From an uncultured Clostridia bacterium (GTDB lineage: Bacteria; Bacillota; Clostridia; Oscillospirales; Ruminococcaceae): a stretch of DNA of 64,000 nucleotides. Of the stretch, positions 8,949 to 15,648 are shown piece by piece. Position 1 is the stretch's first letter. The number at the start of each line of letters is the position of its first letter. The translations under genes were made by a program, and so were the position numbers. Below the pieces are notes generated by a model. It saw only the letters and a list, made by a program, of their open reading frames with translations, was not told the origin of the DNA and did not search any database. Where the stretch lies: the NCBI GenBank assembly GCA_945829235.1, contig CALZUA010000001.1:186001-250000 (forward strand). Reading direction: 5' to 3'.

Positions 8949-9470
8949 TCACAGAATAAATTCATACAGAAAAAAATCCGTCCAGCCAACATTGTCGGTA
9001 AACCAATGCTGTTGACCTCTTTTCTCAAATCCAAGACCTTCGTAAAGCCGGTGAGCGGGGGAATTGCAGGAAAGAGCGTCCAGCCGCACAACTTTTTTGT
9101 TTTCGTTTCGGCAAAGTTCAATGATAAGCTGCATAGTCTTTTTGGCGATTCCTTGTTTTTGAAGTTTTGGGTTAACGCAAAGAATATGTACAACCGCAGC
9201 CTTGTCATCGGAAATTCGAATCCCCCAGTCAATACCGTGATAATCATCGCTTTGGCAAGGCGTGACGGCAACTGCTGATGCGATTGAACCGTTCTTTTCG
9301 CAGAAAAACATTGTTTCCTCTTCAATGTACCGAAGTATCATCTCGTCGGTCGGGTGTTTGCCGTATATCCACTTTGCGTAGATTTCCATATTATCCGTAT
9401 TCAGAATTGCTTCGCGGTAAAACTGCGTGAGCTTGTCAAAATCGTTGATGTTTGCTTTTATCAGGTTCAA
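8949..9470 (-). CDS. GNAT-family acetyltransferase under operator-bearing promoter
   Basis: GNAT acetyltransferase of about 173 residues. Motif A is VNPKLQKQGIAKKTM (Q-x-x-G-I-A) after the strand AAVVHILC. Motif B is SPAHRLYEGLGFEKRG. The TTG at 9470 is preferred because GAGGTG lies 6 bases upstream; a GTG start at 9479 would overlap that ribosome site. Its promoter carries the same TAACGAACGTTAGC element as the promoter at 2.3 kb, so the two units are likely controlled by the same unknown repressor. Confidence 0.83.
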   Translation of the reverse strand: MNLIKANINDFDKLTQFYREAILNTDNMEIYAKWIYGKHPTDEMILRYIEEETMFFCEKNGSIASAVAVTPCQSDDYHGIDWGIRISDDKAAVVHILCVNPKLQKQGIAKKTMQLIIELCRNENKKVVRLDALSCNSPAHRLYEGLGFEKRGQQHWFTDNVGWTDFFLYEFIL

Positions 9471-9517
9471 AATTTTCACCTCGTTTGAGTTAAATATTGA
9501 CGTTATCTTGAGCGCGG

Positions 9518-9565
9518 GCTAACGTTCGTTAACTATATTATAATCCATATTAACGCTGTTGTCAA
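9518..9565 (-). promoter_or_regulatory. Promoter with TAACGAACGTTAGC operator, copy 2
   Basis: Minus strand: TTGACA (9560-9565), 17 bp, TATAAT (9537-9542), then the 14-bp operator at 9518-9531. Its spacing from the -10 is identical to that at 2363 (5 bp). Confidence 0.7.
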
Positions 9566-9615
9566 GAGCAATTTTTTCGAGCAATTCGGGCAATTTTGGT
9601 TATTGAAAAAATATC

Positions 9616-9664
9616 TTGACAAGATTAACCAAGTGTGCTAAAATATAATTAAACGCTTTTAATT
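9616..9664 (+). promoter_or_regulatory. Promoter and likely autoregulatory operator of the TetR gene
   Basis: TTGACA (9616-9621), 17 bp, TAAAAT (9639-9644) with TGC before it. A perfect inverted repeat, AATTAAA-CGCT-TTTAATT (9647-9664), lies over the transcription start. This is the expected position for self-repression by the TetR protein encoded just downstream. Confidence 0.6.
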
Positions 9665-9678
9665 AACAGGAGGAACGA

Positions 9679-10266
9679 ATGAACAAACGTAATCTTGAAG
9701 CCACAAAAACCTCACTTTTGACAGCAACCGAGCGGCTTATGACAAAATGCGCAGAACCTGCTCAGGTAACATCGCGTGCAATTGCCCGTGAAGCGGGAGT
9801 AAATCAAGCGATGATAAACTATTGCTTTGGCTCGCGGGAGGCGCTTTTGTATGCGGCGTTTGAGAAAATGCAGGCTGAGGCGCAACGTAGCAACCCCGCT
9901 TTTGAGCAAATTCTCCGCGAAAACATCTCGCCAAAACAGAAGCTAATCGAGCTTTATTGCGCGTCGGTGAAGATGATTTTGAAGCACCTGCCGTATATCA
10001 GGGCGGTCACAAAATACGCGTTGTTGACGCGCAGTATCACCTCGGGGAAAACCTTCTCGTTTGTGAAGGAATATTACGCGGGTGAACGAACGGACGGCGA
10101 GTGCAGGCTTGTTGCTTACGAGATTTCAAGTCTTCACGAGCTTGCGGTTTTGCGGCACGAGGAGTTGAAAGAGGTCTGCGGGATTGACCTTACGAATGAA
10201 ATTGAAATGCGAAAATTTGTGGAAACACATATAAATATGTTGCTTGACGGGCGGGAGGTAAAGTGA
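9679..10266 (+). CDS. TetR/AcrR-family transcriptional regulator
   Basis: A 195-residue TetR-type repressor. The N-terminal helix-turn-helix reads VTSRAIAREAGVNQAMINY followed by FGSREALLYAAF, the standard TetR recognition region (about residues 30-60). The C-terminal ligand domain is helical and unclassified. The start follows ACAGGAGG. Its stop shares one base with the ATG of the following PEP-utilising enzyme gene, so the two are one operon and the regulator probably controls that enzyme. Confidence 0.9.
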   Translation: MNKRNLEATKTSLLTATERLMTKCAEPAQVTSRAIAREAGVNQAMINYCFGSREALLYAAFEKMQAEAQRSNPAFEQILRENISPKQKLIELYCASVKMILKHLPYIRAVTKYALLTRSITSGKTFSFVKEYYAGERTDGECRLVAYEISSLHELAVLRHEELKEVCGIDLTNEIEMRKFVETHINMLLDGREVK

Positions 10267-12581
10267 TGGAATACATAGTTAAATTGTCGGAAATGCCGGA
10301 AATTGACAACGAGCAATTCGGCGGAAAAGCGGTTTCTCTTGCAAAAATGAGCCGAGAAAAGTTGCCTGTTCCGAGCGGCTTTGCGATAACATCGAACGCG
10401 TTTGTAAACGGCAAACTCAGCTCAAAAGCCGCCGAGGAGCTGGATTTGCTGGTGAAAAAACTGCCGGCGAAATATCATTATGCGGTTCGTTCCTCAGCCG
10501 TTGGCGAGGACGGCGCAGAGAACTCCTTTGCGGGCGCTTACGAAACCATACTTGACCTGTCGCGCGAAAAAATTCGCGAGGCGGTGGAAAAGGTTGCCGA
10601 GTCGGGAAACAGCGAGCGCGTGCAGGCGTATTCCGAGCGGAAAAACGTTGCTTCGGGAAAGCTTGGTGTGGTTATTCAGCGCTTTGTTTCACCAGAATAC
10701 GCGGGCGTTATGTTCACCGCGGACGCTGTCACGGGAAGCACCTCAGTGATAAGCGGTAACTTTGTGAAAGGCGTTGGCGAAGCGCTTGTATCGGGAGAAA
10801 ACACCGGCGACAGTTTCACGATTGACGCGGTAAAATACGGCTATAACGGTGCGGAGGAATTGCGCGATTACGGCAAAAATTTCTTTAAACTTGCAAAGAA
10901 AATTGTTGGTATTTTCGGCTGTCCGCAGGATATCGAGTGGGCTGTTCTTGACGGAAAAATATATGTTTTGCAGGCGCGCCCGATAACAAATCTTCACAAA
11001 AACGACACCGAGCGTTTTCTCATAAACGACTCGCTTTGCGGGGAATTTCTGTTCTCGAAAACCAACGTCGGAGAGATTTTTCTGCGCCCTGTTTCACCGG
11101 CAACATACAGCTTTGTTATGAGCATTTTCGGGATGATTGGCATACCGTTGATAGCAAACGTCAGCGGTCAGCTTTATTGCAATTTAAGCGCGATTTGCTC
11201 GTTGCTTGTAGCTTTCGGAATGCCGCGCGAGAAAGCGTTTTCGGCAATTTCGTCAATCGCGGGCGGTATACCCGAGGGCGTTTCCGTGCCTGTTTATCCG
11301 TGCAGTTTGAAGAGCTTTCGCAAAAAAATGAAAACGATTTTTAAGAACCGTCCGAAAAAGAATTTTGCGGCGGGAATTGCAAAAACTGTTCGCGAGTTGA
11401 CGGAAGAAATCCACAAAGCGGAAACCGGCGAGGAGCTTTACCGACTTTGGACGGAAAAATGCGACACATTTATAACAAAATCGATTACGTCAATTCTTAT
11501 GACAACCTCGGTAATACACCTGTTTATTGCGCGGAGAAGGCTGGAAAAGCATTGTTCCGCCGAGCTTGCGGACAGGTTGCTCTCGGGTTGCTCGGAGCAC
11601 GGTGTAACGGCAAGTCTGGGTGTTTTGCTTTCGGTTGAGGACGTGATATCGGGCAAGTTGTCCAAAGAGGATTACATCGCGAAATACGGTCACCGTCACG
11701 CCGATGAAATGGAGCTTTCCGCGCCGTATCCTTATGAGAACCCCGAGTTCCCCGACAATATAATTTCCGATTATCAGGCATCGGGCATCAGCGCAGCTGA
11801 AATGAAATCGCGTCAGGACAAGCGGCACGGGGAGGCAATCGACGAGTTTATTCGGCTAAATCCAAACAAGTCAAAGTACCTTCACAAAATCCTGTCGAAG
11901 TACGAAAAAGGTGTGTATGACCGCGAGTTCGTGAGGAGTGAAGCGCTTCGGGTGTTCTGTTTGGTGCGTGAGATTATGCTGAAAGCGGGTGAGCTGTCAG
12001 GGCTTGGCGAGGATATTTTTATGTTGTATATCGACGAGGTAAAGAGCCTGTTGCGCGAGGGAGTTTTGCCGACAAATATGTTGAAAGAGCGCCGCGAGAT
12101 TTACTGCAAGCAGATGTCCGCGCCACATTTCCCGAACCTGATTTACGGCAGATTTACCGAGGAAGAATGGAAGAAAAGCGGCGGCAGTATGGACTATTAT
12201 CGTTACGGTGAAAGTCGCGGCGATGACGTGGGAGATGTTCTCGAGGGAATTGCCGGTTCGAGCGGACAAGCTGAGGGAATTGCTCGGGTGATTTCGGACA
12301 TTTCCGAGGCGGACAGACTGCAAAAAGATGAAATTCTTGTTGTTCAGGCGGCAAATATCGGTTGGGTGAAAATTTTCCCGAAAGCCTCGGCGATTGTCAC
12401 AGAAATCGGTGCGCCGCTCTCGCACGCCGTGATTATCGCAAGGGAGCTTGGGATACCCGCCGCGGTGAGCTGTCACGGCGCGTTCGATAGGATTTCCGAC
12501 GGCGACCGAATTTCCGTTGACGGAACGCTGGGGAAGGTTGTCATACTCGAGCGTGCTGGGGAACGGGATTTGGAAATGTAG
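10266..12581 (+). CDS. PEP-synthase / rifampicin-phosphotransferase-like enzyme
   Basis: A 771-residue two-domain phosphotransferase. The N-terminal ATP-grasp (PPDK_N) half shows GGKAVSLAKM near residue 20, AVRSSAVGEDGAENSFAGAY near 80 and DIEWAVLDGKIYVLQARPI near 230. The C-terminal mobile domain carries the swivelling phosphohistidine in GAPLSHAVIIARELGIP (His near 720). The middle region is not that of pyruvate phosphate dikinase. The N-domain, linker and His-domain layout and the length are closest to rifampicin phosphotransferase and PEP-synthase-like proteins (rifampicin enzymes are about 860 residues). The ATG at 10266 follows GGGAGG. Linkage to a TetR gene suggests a xenobiotic- or metabolite-induced role; the substrate is unknown. 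Confidence 0.8.
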   Translation: MEYIVKLSEMPEIDNEQFGGKAVSLAKMSREKLPVPSGFAITSNAFVNGKLSSKAAEELDLLVKKLPAKYHYAVRSSAVGEDGAENSFAGAYETILDLSREKIREAVEKVAESGNSERVQAYSERKNVASGKLGVVIQRFVSPEYAGVMFTADAVTGSTSVISGNFVKGVGEALVSGENTGDSFTIDAVKYGYNGAEELRDYGKNFFKLAKKIVGIFGCPQDIEWAVLDGKIYVLQARPITNLHKNDTERFLINDSLCGEFLFSKTNVGEIFLRPVSPATYSFVMSIFGMIGIPLIANVSGQLYCNLSAICSLLVAFGMPREKAFSAISSIAGGIPEGVSVPVYPCSLKSFRKKMKTIFKNRPKKNFAAGIAKTVRELTEEIHKAETGEELYRLWTEKCDTFITKSITSILMTTSVIHLFIARRRLEKHCSAELADRLLSGCSEHGVTASLGVLLSVEDVISGKLSKEDYIAKYGHRHADEMELSAPYPYENPEFPDNIISDYQASGISAAEMKSRQDKRHGEAIDEFIRLNPNKSKYLHKILSKYEKGVYDREFVRSEALRVFCLVREIMLKAGELSGLGEDIFMLYIDEVKSLLREGVLPTNMLKERREIYCKQMSAPHFPNLIYGRFTEEEWKKSGGSMDYYRYGESRGDDVGDVLEGIAGSSGQAEGIARVISDISEADRLQKDEILVVQAANIGWVKIFPKASAIVTEIGAPLSHAVIIARELGIPAAVSCHGAFDRISDGDRISVDGTLGKVVILERAGERDLEM

Positions 12582-12648
12582 TTTATCGTTATTGTTTGTA
12601 ACGATTTGGTTGGATAAAAAATTTTTTGAAAAATTTTGAAAAAAATGA

Positions 12649-12677
12649 TTGACAAACTATATTCGGCGTGATATAAT
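12649..12677 (+). promoter_or_regulatory. Promoter of the small unknown gene
   Basis: TTGACA (12649-12654), 17 bp, TATAAT (12672-12677) with TGA before the -10. Confidence 0.7.
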
Positions 12678-12729
12678 GTATACATAAACAAGGTATGAAT
12701 ATCTAACGTAGAATTAGGAGGAAAGCATT

Positions 12730-13128
12730 ATGGTTAGTTATGCGGATTTTTGTAAGGGTTCAACTGAAAAATGGATAAACAACACGGACGCAGCGGCGGT
12801 ATTTGGCTATTTACGCAAACCTGAAAACATTCATAATATGATTGTGATGTCCAAACTTGGTTTGCCCGCAATTAGCGGAATTGTCAAAGATCTTGAGGAC
12901 AATTACTCAAATTTGCCCGATTTTCTTTTGTCGAAGGGGACAAATCGTCAGATTGTCGGAAAAATGGTGAAATGTATTCTTGGACAGTTTGGCTATGAGC
13001 CTGTTGCTAATGGGCATGATGAAAGAGGACAGCTTCGCAATTTCACGGGAGCAAAGCTTTTTAAAACAGCAAGCGTTTATTCGCTGACTTCTTCGCCAAA
13101 ACATTCATTATCAATAAAAATAATTTGA
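12730..13128 (+). CDS. Small conserved-looking protein of unknown function
   Basis: A 132-residue soluble protein that I do not recognise. It has its own strong promoter and an AGGAGG site, which argues that it is real. Its N-terminal half is helical (FCKGSTEKWINNTDAAAVFG). The C-terminal part, GYEPVANGHDERGQLRNF then AKLFKTASVYSL, is compact and polar with a look of conservation. No membrane segment or signal peptide is present, and there is no operon partner: the next gene has its own promoter 45 bp downstream. Confidence 0.7.
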   Translation: MVSYADFCKGSTEKWINNTDAAAVFGYLRKPENIHNMIVMSKLGLPAISGIVKDLEDNYSNLPDFLLSKGTNRQIVGKMVKCILGQFGYEPVANGHDERGQLRNFTGAKLFKTASVYSLTSSPKHSLSIKII

Positions 13129-13173
13129 AGTATAATTTGAAATAAGTATTTTCCGAAATCACCCAAATTTTTC

Positions 13174-13202
13174 TTGACTAATTGCCCAAAATGTGCTAAA
13201 AT
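13174..13202 (+). promoter_or_regulatory. Promoter of the DUF6935-type gene
   Basis: TTGACT (13174-13179), 17 bp, TAAAAT (13197-13202) with TGC before it. An imperfect GCCGTT/AACGGC dyad follows in the leader (about 13214-13240). Confidence 0.65.
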
Positions 13203-13282
13203 GGATTTGGAAAGCCGTTTAAAACGAGCGGTTAACGGCATATTTATTACGGGTGAAAATACGATTTAATGGAGGTAATGAA

Positions 13283-13852
13283 ATGGGCATTTTTGATAAA
13301 CTGAAAAATACTGCGGCAAATGCTGAAAATACGGCGGCGCAGTCTGCGGAAAACGAGAGCGTGACATTCACATTTTCTGCGCTTCCCGAGAGCCTTGCCG
13401 AGATGCAGGCGCTCCCCGAGGCAAGTCTTGACACACCGTTCAAGGCGGCGGCGCTCACGGTTCTGGCACTTTGCGCTTACGCGGCAGACAAGGACATCGG
13501 CACCGAAATGCTTAACTGGCTTCGCGGACCGCGTCCGCTCACGGGACAGGATATTTCGTTCCTGAACGACCGTTTTCGTGACGGAAAAACTTATTTGCCG
13601 TTTACTTATTTTGCCGGTTCAACACCCGAAAACAATTACACTCCAACCGAACCGTACTCGATAACCATCGAAAGCAACCACGTTTCCGCGCAGGAGGCGG
13701 GATATATGAAGCTGTTCATTCCATGCGGGGGAGCGGATTCGCCGCGTCCCATAAAGCTCCGTCAGCGCGGCAGTGACGGAAAGTGGTTTTTGTGGGATCA
13801 GTACCTTTTGACGGGCGTAAAGACGCCGAAATCTGCTGACCCGTGGGCTTGA
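13283..13852 (+). CDS. DUF6935-type cytosolic protein
   Basis: A 189-residue acidic protein resembling DUF6935 of Clostridia (family recalled from memory). The N-terminus GIFDKLKNTAANAENTA is a helical, low-complexity lead. The core has FKAAALTVLALCAYAADK and LRGPRPLTGQDISFLNDR, and the C-terminus ends in GKWFLWDQYLL. Proteins of this type are often found beside TerD- or SPFH-type stress genes elsewhere; no such partner is here. The ATG at 13283 is preceded at 6 bases by GGAGGT. A clear terminator follows the gene. Confidence 0.7.
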   Translation: MGIFDKLKNTAANAENTAAQSAENESVTFTFSALPESLAEMQALPEASLDTPFKAAALTVLALCAYAADKDIGTEMLNWLRGPRPLTGQDISFLNDRFRDGKTYLPFTYFAGSTPENNYTPTEPYSITIESNHVSAQEAGYMKLFIPCGGADSPRPIKLRQRGSDGKWFLWDQYLLTGVKTPKSADPWA

Positions 13853-13895
13853 TGCTCGCTGTTGTCGGGGTGCTTGACGATTATTTTTGTGCAAA

Positions 13896-13922
13896 AAGGG
13901 CGGATTTTCCGCTCTTTTTTGT
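13896..13922 (+). terminator. Intrinsic terminator
   Basis: Nine-base-pair stem AAGGGCGGA / TCCGCTCTT with a TTT loop, followed by a run of T. It ends the DUF6935-type transcript. Confidence 0.85.
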
Positions 13923-13943
13923 TGCAAATTTCTCGCAAAAACC

Positions 13944-13996
13944 TTGACAAACGACATTTTTCGCGGTATAATATAAGCAAGATGAACAACGTTCAT
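13944..13996 (+). promoter_or_regulatory. Promoter and autoregulatory operator of the second TetR gene
   Basis: TTGACA (13944-13949), 17 bp, TATAAT (13967-13972). Just downstream, ATGAAC-AAC-GTTCAT (13982-13996) is a perfect 6-3-6 inverted repeat at the transcription start, as expected for TetR self-repression. The ATG in this repeat is only about 3 bases from the predicted transcript start. Confidence 0.65.
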
Positions 13997-14014
13997 TTTA
14001 AGGGGGTGACGAGC

Positions 14015-14581
14015 ATAAATCCCGAGAGAACATCAAAGGAAGAGATTTTGCAAATCAGCCGAAAAATCGCTTCCGAAAAGGGGCTGAAGGCGCTGAATAT
14101 GCGCGCGGTAGCGGGTGAGTGCGGGATTGCGCTCGGGACGCTGTACAACTATTTCTCGGACAAAGAGGAGCTGTTGATTTCAACAATTTCGAGTCTTTGG
14201 CAGGATTTATTTCAACTGTCACCGCAGGATAATCAAAAAAATCCGCTTTTTACCGAGTATGTTGAAACGCTGTTCGGGAATGTTCGCGAGCGCATTTCCG
14301 AGTACCCCGACTTTTTCACAACGCACTCCGCCGTTATCGCCAACAGCGGGAAAAACCGCGCTCTGAACGCGATGGAGCGATGTACCGCTGAAATTCGTGG
14401 GACGCTTCTTGCGGTTCTGCAAGAGGACAATGCGGTTTCAGCCGATGCGTTTGGCGAAAGGTTGACGGAGGAGAAATTTGTGGAGTTCGTGTTGGACAGC
14501 ATAATAATGCTGTTGATGCAAAACAAGCCTTGTGACGCGCTTGTCGCGGTCATCGGGCGGACAATTTACAAAAGAATTTGA
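14015..14581 (+). CDS. TetR/AcrR-family regulator with an uncertain, possibly ATA start
   Basis: TetR-type repressor of about 188 residues. The helix-turn-helix is MRAVAGECGIALGTLYNYFS with SDKEELLIST following. Start choice is unusual. A perfect ribosome site, AGGGGGTGA (14001-14009), sits 5 bases before an in-frame ATA at 14015. The only upstream ATG (13982) lies in the operator at the very 5' end of the transcript, and the GTG at 14007 is too close to the ribosome site. Translation from AUA is rare but known for some genes; a mutated ATG is the other reading. The regulator heads an operon with two membrane proteins. Confidence 0.8.
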   Translation: MNPERTSKEEILQISRKIASEKGLKALNMRAVAGECGIALGTLYNYFSDKEELLISTISSLWQDLFQLSPQDNQKNPLFTEYVETLFGNVRERISEYPDFFTTHSAVIANSGKNRALNAMERCTAEIRGTLLAVLQEDNAVSADAFGERLTEEKFVEFVLDSIIMLLMQNKPCDALVAVIGRTIYKRI

Positions 14582-14593
14582 AAGGAGCAAAAT

Positions 14594-15022
14594 ATGAAAA
14601 AATGTCTGAATATTTCGCTGATTTATGCGATTGCGGGATTGCTGGGAGGCGTGTTTTACCGCGAGTTTACGAAGATTAACGGCTTTGACGGGATGACGGT
14701 TCTCGGAAAGGTACATACCCACTTGCTGTTGCTGGGAATGATTGTTTTCCTGATAGCCGCTCTGTTTTGCGCGCATTTCAAGAGCCTTCCTGAGCGCAAG
14801 ACCTTCAAGGCGTTTTTGTGCGTGTACAACATCGGCGCACCGCTCACTGCGGTTATGATGACGGTTCGCGGAGTAACCGAGGTGCTGAATCTCGAGCTTA
14901 CGAGAGGTGCAAACGGAGCTATATCGGGCATTTCCGGCATCGCTCACATTATCGTGGCAGTTGGAATAATTCTGCTGATTGTATCGCTAAAGGCAAGCGC
15001 TAAATCGGAGGGCGCGAAATGA
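14594..15022 (+). CDS. DUF2871-type membrane protein
   Basis: A 142-residue integral membrane protein with four hydrophobic segments (about residues 5-20, 38-63, 74-92, 110-132). The N-terminus SLIYAIAGLLGGVFYREFTK and VLGKVHTHLLLLGM match DUF2871, a family of unknown function with conserved His residues in the second segment. The start follows GAAAGGAG. It lies between the TetR gene and a second membrane-protein gene (4-bp ATGA overlap), so it is probably under TetR control. Confidence 0.8.
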   Translation: MKKCLNISLIYAIAGLLGGVFYREFTKINGFDGMTVLGKVHTHLLLLGMIVFLIAALFCAHFKSLPERKTFKAFLCVYNIGAPLTAVMMTVRGVTEVLNLELTRGANGAISGISGIAHIIVAVGIILLIVSLKASAKSEGAK

Positions 15023-15483
15023 ACAAGCCGTTCTATTGCGTGAAAAAGCGAACTTTGCTGGCAATAGCGGGGTGCGTGTGGCTTGCGGCGGGAGGAAACG
15101 TTGCGCGTCTGGGCATAATCTCGTACGTCAACACGGAGTTTGCGTTCTGGCAACCGCTTGTGTCGCTCACGGTATTTGCGGCGTTTGGGCTGATGTTCTA
15201 CAAAATGTCCGTGAAGCACAACAAGCGAATCTGCGGTTATCCGGAACCAACGCGCCCGTTCTGGAACTTTTTCGACATTAAAGCCTATTGCATAATGATA
15301 TTTATGATGGGCGGCGGAATTTGGCTGAGGTATTCCGGGCTGGTTCCCGAGGTGTTCATCGCGGTGTTTTACACGGGGCTTGGTTGCGCGTTGGCGGGCG
15401 CGGGCGTGTTGTTCTGGGTAATGTTTTTCAGGTATGAACAGCCAAAGTTCCCCGAAAAAAACGAGCTTAGCGGCGAAAGTTAA
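15019..15483 (+). CDS. Four-helix membrane protein of unknown function
   Basis: A 154-residue membrane protein with four predicted transmembrane segments (about 11-28, 42-60, 92-106, 113-136). It has conserved-looking GCVWLAAGGNVARLGI and TRPFWNFFDIKAYCIM motifs. It resembles small Clostridia membrane proteins found beside DUF2871 genes, but I cannot name its family with confidence. It overlaps the preceding gene by ATGA and ends a TetR-led three-gene operon closed by a hairpin terminator. Confidence 0.7.
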   Translation: MNKPFYCVKKRTLLAIAGCVWLAAGGNVARLGIISYVNTEFAFWQPLVSLTVFAAFGLMFYKMSVKHNKRICGYPEPTRPFWNFFDIKAYCIMIFMMGGGIWLRYSGLVPEVFIAVFYTGLGCALAGAGVLFWVMFFRYEQPKFPEKNELSGES

Positions 15484-15520
15484 TGCAAAAAACGCTGATT
15501 TACAGGAGATTTTAAGAATT

Positions 15521-15550
15521 TTGCTCCGACTGAAAAGTCGGGGCAATTTT
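15521..15550 (+). terminator. Intrinsic terminator with GAAA loop
   Basis: Eleven-pair stem (15521-15531 with 15536-15546, one G-T pair) closed by a GAAA tetraloop and followed by TTTT. It ends the TetR/DUF2871 operon upstream of tex. Confidence 0.85.
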
Positions 15551-15590
15551 GTTGAAAAACGAAACAAAACACAAAATATACAAAAATGTC

Positions 15591-15619
15591 TTGAAATTCT
15601 CCGCCTAATATGGTAAAAT
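15591..15619 (+). promoter_or_regulatory. Promoter of tex
   Basis: TTGAAA (15591-15596), 17 bp, TAAAAT (15614-15619) with TGG before the -10. Confidence 0.7.
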
Positions 15620-15648
15620 ATCATTATCACAATTTACAGGAGAAATTT

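Noticed and set aside
13253-13282. Upstream start for the DUF6935-type gene
   Set aside because: The ribosome site GGAGGT lies inside this extension and is ideally placed for the ATG at 13283.
13982-13984. ATG as the start of the second TetR gene
   Set aside because: It is part of the operator dyad and only about 3 nt from the predicted transcript start, with no ribosome site; a perfect ribosome site lies downstream.
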